A DNA stretch of 64,000 nt from Miscanthus floridulus (Eukaryota > Streptophyta > Magnoliopsida > Poales > Poaceae). Where the stretch lies: NCBI RefSeq assembly GCF_019320115.1, contig NC_089589.1, positions 26,698,487-26,762,486 of the forward strand, given 5' to 3'. Made by a program: the position numbers and the translations under genes. The notes below the pieces were generated by a model. It was not told the DNA's origin, searched no databases, and saw only the letters and a program-made list of their open reading frames with translations. Below are positions 45,312 to 56,400 of the stretch, piece by piece (positions within the stretch are counted from its first letter, which is position 1; the number at the start of each line of letters is the position of its first letter).

Positions 45312-48300
45312 TTAAGGATAAAAGCAACATAGATGTTTGATGTTCCAGGCATTGATGAAGACTTTGCCATCGATGGTCCTGAGCTTGTAGGTGCCTGATC
45401 GGAGCACTTCTACAATGACATATGGTCCCTCCCATGGTGGAGAGAGCTTGTGGTGGTTCTTGTTGCTCTGGACGAGGTGGAGCACCAGGTCCCCGACGTT
45501 GAAGGCCCGACCCCGCACTCAACAGCTGTGGTACTAGCGCCACGCTTGCTGGTACTTGCCTAAGCGAAGAAGGGCAACATTGCGCGCTTCATCTAGTTGG
45601 TCCATGGCATCCTCGAGGGACGCCTCGGCTCCCTGTTCGTCATACGCCCTAACCCTCGGTGCTTCATAATCGAGGTCGTCCTTAGGCTCCAGAGCACCAT
45701 AGAACCGTAGACCACGAAGAATGGCGTGTAGCCGGTGGCCCGACTAGAGGTCGTCCTCAGGCTCCAGAGCACCACGGGAAGCTCCGTGACCCATCGATGG
45801 CCAAACTTGTTCAACCGGTTGAAGATCCTAGGCTTGAGCCTTGTAGGACCATGCTGTTTGTGCACTCGACCTGCCCGTTCATGCGGGGGTGTGCCACGAC
45901 GGCCCAATCAACGCGGATGTTGTATTCATCGCAGAATCGGAGGAACTTCTTCTCGGTGAATTGCGTGTCGTTGTCCGTGATGATGGAGTTTAGGACCCTA
46001 AAGCGATGGATGATGTCAAGGAAGAACAGCACGGCTTGCTCAGACTTGATCGTGGAGATCGGACGAGCTTCTATACACTTTGTAAACTTGTCTACGACGA
46101 CAAGCAAGTGCGTATAGCCCTCGGGTGCCCTCTTGAGAGGTCTGACCAGATCAAGCCCCTAGACCATGAACGGCCACGTGATGGGGATCGTTTGGAGTGC
46201 TTGGGCTAGTAGGTGGGTCTACCGAGCATAGTATTGACACTCTTGATAGGTGCGCACAATCTGTTCAGCATCGGCTACTACGGTCGGCCAGTAGAAGCCT
46301 TGTTGGAATGCGTTTCTGACTAGGGTCCTAGGTGTGGCATGGTGCTCGTAGGCCCTACCATGGATATCACTCATCAACTACTTCCCTCATTCAATGGGGA
46401 TGTAGCGTTGTAGGATCCCGGTGTGGCTTCGCCTATAGAGCTTGCCCTCAATAAGGACAAAGGACTTGGCACGACGCGTGAGCCGCCGAGCCTCTGTTTT
46501 GTCTGTTGGCAGCGCCTCACAGAGGAGGTAGTCGAGGTAAGGCATCCTCCAGTCGGCTAGAGGGTCAGATGGAGCCACCGGCTGGTTAGCTCTCGAGCCT
46601 AGGGAAGGCGGCGCGTCATTGGTCTGTTCTGTCTCCTAGTAGCGGACTAAGGGCTTGTACTGATCACTGGCAAAGACGCCTGTCGGAACTGGCTCTAGGC
46701 CGGACGTTGTTTTTGCTAGTGCGTCGGCCACCTCGTTGAGATGCCTCAGGATATGATTGAGCTCGATACCATCGAACTTGTCCTCTAGCTGGTGGACTTC
46801 TCGACAATATGCAGCCATCTTGGCGTTGTGGCAGCTTGATTCCTTCATGACTTGGTCGATGACCAGCTGGGAGTCGCCTCGGACGTCGAGCCATCGGATA
46901 CCCAACTCGATGGCAATGCGTAGGCCGTTGATGAGTGCCTCATACTCGGCCACATTGTTGGAGGAGGGAAAATGGATGCGAACCATGTACCTCATGCGTA
47001 CCTCGAGGGGCAAAATGAAGACCAGCCCTGCGTCGGCGCCTTTCTTCATCAGCAATCCATCAAAGTACATTGTCCAGTACTCTTGGTCGATGACTGCTGG
47101 TGGCATTTGGACCTCGGTCCATTCTGCAATGAAATCAGCCAGCACTTGGGACTTGATGGCTGCCTGAGGGGCATATGAAATGCCTTGACCCATTAGCTCG
47201 AGTGCCCACTTCATGATTCTTCCTGTGGCATCCCGGTTTTCGATGACCTCTCCGAGAGGGAAGGACGTCACAACCGTCACTGGATGCGATTAAAAGTAGT
47301 GACGCAACTTCCTCTTAGCGATAAGGATGGCATATAGGAGTTTCTAGATTGGGGGTAGTGAGTCTTAGAATCGGACAAGACCTCGCTAATGAAGTACATG
47401 GGACGCTGCACTTTGAGGGCATGTCCCTCTTCTTCTCGCTCTACCACTAGGGCGGCGCTGACCACTTGTGTGGTGGCCGCAATATAGAGCAGAAGTGGTT
47501 CCCCGTTGGTCAGAGGGACTAGGATTAGGGCCTTCATCAGGAGTTGCCTAACCTTGTTAAGTGCCTCCTAGGCCTTGGGCATCCATTTGAAACGGTCGAC
47601 CTTCTTCAGAAGCCAATAGAGGGGGAGACCTCATTCATCGAGGCGCGAGATAAAGCGTCTGAGCGCTACGAGGCACCCCGTAACTTGTTGTACCTCCTTT
47701 ATGTTCTGAATCAGGCCCATTCTCGTGATGGCTGAGATCTTCTCTGAGATGGCTTTGATACCACGCTCGGAGACGATAAAACCCAGTAGCATACCCCTTG
47801 GAACACCGAAAATGCACTTCTCGGGGTTGAGCTTAATGTCGTTTGCTCAGAGTTTCACGAAGGTCTCCTCTAGGTCGGCCACGACCTGGTCAGACCATTT
47901 GGACTTGACCACGATGTCATCTATGTAGGCCTCAACAGTTCACCCGATGAGATTCCCTAAACACTTGAGCATGCAGCGTTGGTACGTAGCCCCCACATTC
48001 TTTAGACCGAACGGCATTGTGATGTAGCAGAATGATCCAAACAGGGTGATGAAAGACGTCGCGAGCTGGTCAGACTCTTTCATCGTGATTTAATAGTACT
48101 TGGAGTACGCATCAAGGAAGCAAAGGATTTCGCACCCCGATGTCGAGTCGACTACTTGGTCTATGCGTGGCAAAAGAAACGGATCCTTTGGACACGCTTT
48201 GTTGAGACCCGTGTAGTCAACACACATTCTCCATTTCCTACTCTTTTTTCGTACAAGAATGGGATTGGCTAACCACTCAGGGTGGTATACTTCCTTGATG

Positions 48301-48726
48301 AACCCGGCCGCCAAAAGCTTCACAATCTCTTCGCTGATCACCCTGTGTTTCTCCTTGTCAAAGCGACGTAGGCGCTGCTTTACCGGCTTGGAGCCTGGCC
48401 TAATCTTCAAGGCGTGCTCGGCGACTTCTCTCGGAATGCCTGGCATGTCCGAAGGTCTCCACGCAAAGATGTCTCTGTTGGCACGGAGGAAGTCGGCGAG
48501 CGTGCTTTCCTATTTGGAGGAAAGCATGGTACCAATACGCACCACTTTGCCCTTGGGGTCGCTGGGGTCTATGAGGTCCTCCTTGGTGCCCTTTACTAGC
48601 TCGAAAGACCCGGCCGACCGCTTGGGGTTGGGTGCTTCTTTGACAACCACCACCCTGATGGCCGCAAGCTCTTTGGAGGTGACAATTGCTATGGCATGTT
48701 CACAGCACTCGACCTCGCACTCATAG
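45312..48726 (-). pseudogene. Tat-like pol: RT, RNase H, integrase, interrupted
   Basis: Read from 48446: RT N-terminal part (MPGIPREVAEHALKIRPGSK, WRMCVDYTGLNKACPKD, DAYSKYY), then broken RT down to about 47540. RNase H follows in a long frame (46636-47280: MYFDGLLMKKGADAGLV, NNVAEYEALINGLRIAIELG, WLDVRGDSQLVIDQV). Next come the integrase zinc region (about 46250-46400), core (VVDKFTKCIEARPIS, ITDNDTQFTEKKF, NGQVECTN) and a C-terminal segment ending INAWNIKHLCCFYP at 45312. There is no chromodomain, as in Tat elements. Multiple stops and frameshifts are present, e.g. between RT fragments at 47540-48090. Confidence 0.88.
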
Positions 48727-48731
48727 GCACG

Positions 48732-51272
48732 CTAGAAGGAGGTGCCGATGGTGATGACCCCGCATGGACCCGACATCTTCAACTTTAGATAGGTGTAGTT
48801 GGGGACAACCATGAACTTTGCGTAGCATAGACGTCCTAGGATGACATGGTAGGTTCCATGGAACCCAACCACCTTGAAGGTAAGGGTCTCCATCCTGTAA
48901 TTGGTCGAATCCCCGAAGGTGATGGGCAGATCGATCTGCCCAAGTGGCATGGCCTGCTTTCCTGGCACGACGTCATGGAAAGGCACCCTAGTCAGCCGGA
49001 TGCGTGCTCGGTCGAGGCCCATGGCGTCGAGCGTTTTAGTGTACATGATGTTGAGGCCGCTGCCTCCATCCATTAGCACCTTGGTGAGTCACTTCGTGTC
49101 GATGATCGGGTCAACCACGAACGGATATCTTCCTAGCTGTGGGACGCTTTTTGGGTGGTTGGTCCGATCAAAGGTTATGGCGAACTCCGACCATTGGAGG
49201 AAGGTAGGTGTGGCCAGCTTGGCTGTATAGACCTCGCGGCACGCAAGCTTCTGGCGACACTTGGAGTCATAGGCTGCCGACCCTTTGAATATCATGAGGC
49301 AGCCATCCAGCATCGGAAAGCCGCCATCCTTCCCCTCAGCGTCATCTACGGTCGGCTTGGGCTCCTTCCTATGCCCCCCCTTGTTGGAGCCTCTAGACAA
49401 GAACCGCTTCATAAGGACGTAGTCCTTATATAGGTGCTTGACGGGGAAAGCATGGTTCGGGCATGGCCCTTCGAGCAGCTTCTCAAAGTGGTCCGAGGTA
49501 CCCTTGGCAGGCTTCCGACCCTCCTTGCGGTCGGCGGTGGCCATGAGCGAGCCCTCACGCCGCTGCTTATTCTTCTTCTTGTTGGGACGATTGGAGGTGC
49601 CTTCGCCTTCGCCTACATCCTCATCCCGCTTTGCCTTGCCTTTGAGGCGGTCGAAAATTGCCCCGACCGCCTCTTCGCCCGAGGCGTGGCTACTGGTGAT
49701 GTCGAGGAGCTCCTTACGTCCTAGCTTATGAACCAGGGACTCACAGGTGGTCCCAGATAGGAAAGCTCCTATGACATCGGCATCGGTGACGTTGGGCAGC
49801 TTGTTGCACTATCGGTGACGTTGGGCGTCGGTGACGTTGCGGATAATAAAATCATCATTATCCGCTCCACTGGCTTGGCAAGCAAGCCAATAATCCTTGA
49901 GCCACATTCTGGGGTTCGTTTCTCTAGAGTATTTTGGGATGTTGGTCGGCGGTCGGTACCGCGGTGGGAAGACGGCGTTGAGGATGTGTCGGCCAAAGGC
50001 TTGAGGTCCCGGCAAGTCAGGGTTCGGGCTTCGGTCCTCGCCCCTGTCGTAGCGTCTGCCATGATGAGGGTGGTAGCCGTGGCTAGCCTCCTCCCTTGCA
50101 TCACCACAGGTACGCCTGCGGGCGTCGCGCTTGTCACCGTGGAGGCCGAGACACTCATGCACCGGGACCACAACATGTGGCCTGCCATCTTGCTGCGTTT
50201 GGTGGACTGACACGTCCCTGTTGGGTCGCTCTAAGGGCGTGCGCTAGCTGGCATCGAGCTCGCGTCGTTGGGACAGCGAGCTCTCAACCTGCTGGGCCAC
50301 CGCACGCTCTCGCTATGGGCCCGTCGGTCCTCAGGTGTCGTGGGCCTCGGAAGCCCCCGGAGCAAGGCCACCGCAGCAGCGATGTTCTGGCTTGCCTGGG
50401 TGAAGTGTGGGAGGGATTCATCATCCTCGATGATCCTTCGATTCATGTCACGGGCCATGGCGCGCGCGCCCACCGTCTCCATGGCGCTTGATCTCTCGCT
50501 CGAGCTCCGCACGTTCTTGCTCGAGCTAGAGTCGTGCTTTCTCGATCTCTTGGTGCCGGGCCCTCAGCTACTCTACCCGTAGGCGAGGTGGGGCCCCTGC
50601 ATCCCCCTCGACCTCGTCGTCGAGGTCATTTGTTGGGGTAGCCTCTCCCTCATGGATGCTTTCAACATATCCCTCGAGGGAACCTGCCATGAAACATTCA
50701 CGCGAGGGGTGATGGCTCCCCCTGTTGGAGTCATAGTCGGAGGGCGACTCCGATTCTCCCGCGAGGAGGTCATGTAAAGATTCCATGACATATTCGGTCA
50801 TCCCCACGAACACATCGTTCGTAGGGGATGAGGGCGTGCGTTGCGCCGCGAGGTGGCCAACAGTCTCCGTGGCGTTGCGTAGACCGAACAGGAGCGCTGT
50901 TGGGGCGCTCCGGATGAGGAATTCTAGGGAGAGCGGCTCTCCTCCAGCAAGCTACGTCATGACATTGGCGAACGAGAACGTGATGCGACCCAGGTCCTCC
51001 TAGGACGGTCGGCGTCCTAGGAAGACGCCGAGCTAGAGCTCTAGTCTGCCGTAATCGAAGCCGAGGAGCTAGTCGCTCTCGGGGGCGCGGGCCTCCGATG
51101 CGTGCATCTGCAGCTCCTCAAGTGCCTCGGCGATCGTGTCAAGGTTGGCGGAGTGGAGAGGTTGGACGTTGGCGGGAACCTACGCCAACTCTCTCTCCAT
51201 CGTAACGACGAAGTCCAGGTTCCCGAAGCGCACGTGCGCGCCCAGGACCCTGCTGACACCGTGACTAGCCAT
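48732..51272 (-). pseudogene. Tat-like gag and protease, interrupted, with an internal gag deletion
   Basis: Gag begins at ATG 51272 (MASHGVSRVLGAHVRFGNLD) and runs through acidic and Arg-rich regions to FGRHILNAVFPPRYRPPTN and WLKDYWLACQASGADNDDF (about 49860-49960). It then jumps to LPNVTDADVIGAFLSGTTCE, so the middle of the gag core is missing. The nucleocapsid-like part (NRPNKKKNKQRREGS) and a Cys/His segment (CPNHAFPVKHLYKDY) follow, then the protease with active site LMDGGSGLNIMY (49050-49079), where DGG replaces the usual DTG/DSG. Several TAG/TGA stops interrupt the frame. Confidence 0.85.
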
Positions 51273-51312
51273 CCGAGGCCTGATGTGGATGTCGAGACGC
51301 GCAAAAAGCCCC

Positions 51313-51328
51313 TTCCTGGCGCGCCATC
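51313..51328 (-). other. Primer-binding-site region of the Tat-like element
   Basis: Immediately inside the 5' LTR the minus strand reads GATGGCGCGCCAGGAA. TGGCGCGCCAGG at this position is a common Tat/RIRE2 primer site; I do not assign the tRNA. Confidence 0.65.
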
Positions 51329-52607
51329 TGTCGGTGTTTTCGGACCACCGACGAGTAAATTTGTATTTATGCGTCTGGCTCGGATGGCGTGTTCGGAGGA
51401 CACAAGGGTTTATACTGGTTCGGGCGGAATATTTCTACGTCCAGTTTGCTGCTGCTCGTGTTACCGACACTTGGTTTGTAGTAGGGGTTATAGACAAGCG
51501 AGAGATGGAAAGGATCCCAAGTCTCTGGTGAAAGTAGTGAACAGGTGCCGAGAGCTCGATCGCTGCTCAGCCGTGTGCTCGTGTTGTGCTCTTGTGTTTT
51601 TATCTCGTGGTTTGGTCTCGTGCGGATCTGGATCCCCCTTCATGGGGCGCCCTACTTCCTCTTTTATAAGTGAAGGGAAAGCGCGGGTTACAGCAGAGGA
51701 AAAGGAGAAGAACTAGGGAGAGAAGAAGGCTTTCAGGATCACCGGGTCCTTCTTCTCCTTCATGCGGGTCCCGTCGATCCTGTAGATGTCAATAGGGACG
51801 ACTCCACGTCGCGGCCATGTTCGTCACTGGCGCCATGCGCAGGCGTCATCTGCTGGTCATGGCGTTCCATTCCGTCCTAGCGGACGTCGTGGTGAACTGG
51901 CGCGCCTGTCAGCATTCGTATGAGGGTTAGACAGAACAACACTGGCACGCCCGACGCTGTTCTTGATGTGAATCCTCAGGTATGGCCCGTCATGACCACG
52001 GGTTACATCGAGGCGTGCCAGTCTCTTCCCTGGTGTCAGAGTTTTGACCTAGGCCCATACGCTTGGACCTGGAGTGATTGGCGGCGGTATGGGTCCCCAT
52101 CGGGCAAGACGGAGCTCGCGGCCTTGGGGTCGGGCGAGACAGAGTATGAACCCAAGGGGTCGGGCGAGACGGAGCATGAACCCAAGGGGTCGGTCGAGAC
52201 AGAGCCCGTGGCCTCGGGGTCGGACGAGATAGAGGCCGCGGCCTTGGTGTCGGGCGAGACGGTGCACGAACCCAAGGGGTTGGGCGAGACAGAGCACGAA
52301 CCTAAGGGGTCGGGTGAGACGGAGCCTACGGCCTTGGGGTCGGGCGAGACGGGGCACGAACCCAAGGGGTCGGGCAAGACGAAAACCGCATCCTCGAGGT
52401 CGGGCGAGACGGAGCCCACGGCCTTGGGCAAGACCCCCGCGGCCTTGAGGTCGGACGAGACAAAGCCCGCGGCCTTGGAGTCAAGCGAGACGGAGCCAGC
52501 GGCCTTGGGGTCGTGCGAGACTTTTTAATTCGTCTTGCCCCATCCGGGAAAGTCAGCGTGGGCGTTAACTTCCTTGCTTTGGGTATCCCTAATATCGATA
52601 CCCGACA
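51329..52607 (-). repeat. 5' LTR of the Tat-like element
   Basis: 1279 bp from TGTCGGTGTT to ATACCCGACA (plus-strand reading), with inverted TGTCGG/CCGACA ends. Followed by ATGAG, the right copy of the target duplication. Confidence 0.93.
52099..52530. repeat. 30-bp minisatellite in the right LTR, about 14 units
   Basis: Same unit as in the left LTR (40281-40591), with the same 21-bp truncated unit near the end, but four more units. Confidence 0.93.
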
Positions 52608-52612
52608 ATGAG

Positions 52613-53482
52613 AGTACTACTACTGTTGTAACCATAATAACATAGTAACATGCTCATAGGAGAGAAACAACATGTTCCCAGGACCTTGGAGCGGCCGATG
52701 TCATGGTATTGAGGAGGAGCGCCTGTAATCACTTAGGCCTCGGTTGAATCTCATCAGTCATCAACAAATGTCGTGCCTATGGTGTCGCGATCTTACATGT
52801 TCATCTTTGTAGATTCAATCGATGCTTGTGCACGTGGAGAATAGTTGACAACTTGAAGCTGTGAGGGCTAATTTCCAACGCACTACTTTTGGAACAAGAG
52901 AGTATTACTACTTTGTTTTTCCTCGATTAGTACCATGCCATTTGTCAACGAGGTCAATTTGTAATTCAGTGTGACAACAAGTTCTAGATTGAGCTTTTCT
53001 TTAATAACATTGAAGAGTTGCATATCATTTTATCATGAGAAGAAAAAGTAGGAGAGAATAATAAGCCAACTCCCAGCCAAACTGTAGATTACTTCAGTTT
53101 TATTCTAAATCAAATTTCTCTGACTTTGACTAAATTAAATTTCTCTAACTTTGACCAAGTATGTACAAAAATACACTAACACTAAAACATCAAATTAGTT
53201 TCACTAATCCTTCATACAATGTCTTGATAATGCATTTATTTGAACTTATAGTGTATGTTTTAAAAAACTTGATCAAATTTGAACTTCTACATATAATATA
53301 CGCCACATATCTAATAAAATGACCTTAAAATTCAGAATTGAGAGAGTAGCATGGATCACATAATACAAGATGGCTAGCTGACTATAGTATTCTATTAGAA
53401 ACAGTGATGGATTTTTATAGAAGTGCAGGATACGTGCTCACATGGACGGGAAAATGACTGAAAATAAGAAGCAAAATTAGGA
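52613..53482. other. Noncoding flank downstream of the RGA4-like gene
   Basis: No gene. The stretch 53100-53300 (AACTTTGACCAAGTATGTAC ... CTTGATCAAATTTGAACTTC) looks like a decayed Stowaway-type MITE core, with the inverted words GACCAAG and CTTGATC. Only the 3' UTR of the RGA4-like gene is expected near 53400-53482. Confidence 0.45.
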
Positions 53483-56400
53483 TCAGCATCCTTGAAGTGT
53501 ATGAGAAGACACCATGTCGTGCCCAGTAATTGACAACTCGGTTGAAAGAGAATCCTCGGAAAACCCCGTACTCTTGAAAGCATGATTCTGTATATCGGTA
53601 TTCTGCCTCTTTGGCTCATCAATGGACCCCGATTGTTGGTTCACTCGAATTTGAGTGTCAGTCTGTTCTATTGTTTCAACTGTCGAAGCAGAATTGTTTG
53701 CAGATTCAACTTTGGTTAGCTCTACTGGAACACAAACCGCCATAGGCTCACTTTCTGCATTACTAGCAGTTTTTGACAAATTGGTCAAGGGAGAAATCTC
53801 AAAAACTCCCATATGATTGAAAGAAGCATTCGTTCCGTCATCTGAACTTGCTTGGACTGCACAAATGCTATGTGTCTTCGGTAAAGCAGATGATTCTAAT
53901 TCTTGGTTTACTGGCACACTAGTGAACTTGTCTTGTAAGGATCCTATTGACGTGACAGAATTTTCTGTGAACTCAATTTTGGGTGGCACCAAAACATCAG
54001 AATCTTCTCTGGGCTCCCATTTTGAAATTTCGGCTGTAGGATTCCTTTTTGAAGTTTCAGCTGTTTCGGATGGCAAAACCTTTGGCTTATTTGGATGTTC
54101 CTTCGCAGCCTCTTCCCATTTTACCCATGTATGTGGATCAACTCCATCATGAAGAATAACCTCCTTAAGGAGTTTCATATATTCTATTTTGATACCACAA
54201 AGTCCATGTAGATCCTTACAGACCAACTGAAGTGTCTTGAGGTGTTTCATAGATCCTTCTTGAATTGTTGGAAATGTTGGATGTTGCAGCACAAAACAAA
54301 GACGCAGCAAGCTGGGGAATGCCTTAGCTTTTATGGTGAACTTCTCAAGGTCGTCAGCAATCAGTTTTAAATATTTCAAGTCACTCAACTGAGTCAAAGC
54401 TTCAAGAAAGCCAGTTGTAAACTTAACAGATGAAAGACATAACTCCTTGAGACCACGGAGTGAAATAACAAACTGGGGCAATGCATCCAATTCACCATGT
54501 AATTTCAATGAGCTCAGGTAACAGGGTTCTTTTAGGCAATTTAGGGAGTTTTTAAAGGTTCTGTCAAAATGAAGTGATAGAGAACGATCACCAATATTTC
54601 TTACATTTTTATCCTGGATGAACCTCTGAATGGCTTCCTGAAGACTATTCCACTCAGTGCCACCAGCACCTGCTGATGACTCGCACCAAACCTTCACCTT
54701 TCTCAGTTTTATCATATGGTCCATAAGTTTTGAGTAACTTTGACTTCCGTTAGCGATAAATCCTGCTAGCGTCTGCAAGACACTTCTTCCTTGCTTTGGA
54801 AAATCTACTGCGTCAGGGAGCTTAAACTTTCCAAACAGATGAACTAAACAAGGCATATGGAAGACTTCTGCCCGAAGCTTAGCTACCATGGATGCCCTTA
54901 AATCAAGTGTCTCCAAAAGTGTCAGTTTTGAAATATCCTTTGGAAGTTTGGTAACATTTTTTCCAAGGCTCAGATATTTCAGTAGCAACAGACAACATAT
55001 GTTTTTGACATGATTATCGTTCAAGTCATCACACCTTTCTAGATCCAAGACTCGCAGAAGGCGATACTTGCTGAAGTCCAAAATACCTTCACTAGGCTTC
55101 TCAAAAACTGTCAGAGATCGAACGAGAGATAAAACATTGGTGTCCAAATTATTTCCATCTATAGCAGCACTTTTATGGAGAGAAAGACGTCGAACACATT
55201 TGTGTTCGGTCATCTCATCACAAAGCAATGTGACAAAGTTCTGAGAAACTGACATGTGCAAAATAAACTCATGCATCATGCTGTAAGTTTGGCACGTCTT
55301 CACATTTTCATTGTTGCTTATACAAACGGGCTCAATGATGTTCCGATCCTTGAGCATATCAAAAGCAGTTGCAGAATCCGGGGTGGTAGTTGAAGGTTGT
55401 AATTCAACAAATCCCTCAGCTAACCATAGTCTCAACAGACTTTTTCTCTTGATCTGATAATCACTTGGGAACATACCAAAATATAGCAAGCAGGCTTTCA
55501 GAGCATGATTTGGCAGACTGGTGTAATTGTGGATCAGCACCCGTCGCATGGCCTCAAAAGTTCTGTCATTCTCCAAATGATAATGTAACTTGTTGCAAAT
55601 ATCTTCGCATGAAGGTCCTATCGGCCAACCCTGTTTTTTCAAGAATTCACCTATGGTTACCAGAGCAAGTGGCTGGCCACCACATTTCTTCAAAATTGCT
55701 TCTGAATCCGGCTGCTTGTAACATGAATATTCCACTGGGCAAGTTTTAACGGTGAACAATTGTTTCGAGCATCCCTCGTCGAGTCTTCTCATTTTGTGCA
55801 TATAGCTTTCAGCGGAGCTGCAGGCGATAGCTACTGGTTGAATAGTTGTTGTCACCAGTATTCTACTGGAAAAACCATTGTTGTCTGGGAAGGCTGAATT
55901 GATGTTTCCCCACATATCTTCTGTTTGAATGTCATCTATCACAATTAAATACCTAAAATAAGCAATCAAGAAAGGACTTAAATACATTCTATAAACAGCA
56001 TAATTCGTTACTTCAGCAAAAAAAAAAAACCTTCCTTCACAATCTTGTGTTAAAGTCTGTTTTATTTACACCCTGAAAATTGACCTTGAACCACAGACTA
56101 CACATATCACACTCTTGAAAAACTAAAATTTATCACTTTAATTAGTACCACAATAAGAACCAAACTACCCCATTCATTGATGTGGTATCCACATGTTGCA
56201 GCAGACTTCAACTTCAACATAAGGACATCCAGCCAGAAAATTAGGTAAAATGGTCACTACCTATTCTTGGCTTATATTCACCCTCAAAGATGAGGTGTCT
56301 GAGGTGCAGCAAGCGTCTCATGTGGCCTAACGCTCATAACAATCAAATGAGCCTATGCTATACTAACATAGTGCGTCTTGCACAAACCTAAAAATAGGGT

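Larger units (their letters stand above)
39512..52607 (-). mobile_element. Tat/RIRE2-like Ty3/gypsy retrotransposon, 13.1 kb, with intact target duplication
   Basis: LTRs at 39512-40664 and 51329-52607 start TGTCGGTGTTTTCGG on the plus strand. A 5-bp ATGAG duplication flanks the element (39507-39511 and 52608-52612). Gag, protease, RT, RNase H and integrase run on the minus strand from 51272 to 45312. Between integrase and the 3' LTR lies a 4.6-kb spacer with tandem repeats and an antisense ORF, a Tat-lineage trait. All genes are interrupted. Confidence 0.95.

Noticed and set aside
52099..52530. CRISPR-like array of regular 30-bp repeats
   Set aside because: Units are contiguous with no spacers, diverged, and duplicated in both LTRs of a plant retrotransposon; a minisatellite explains it.
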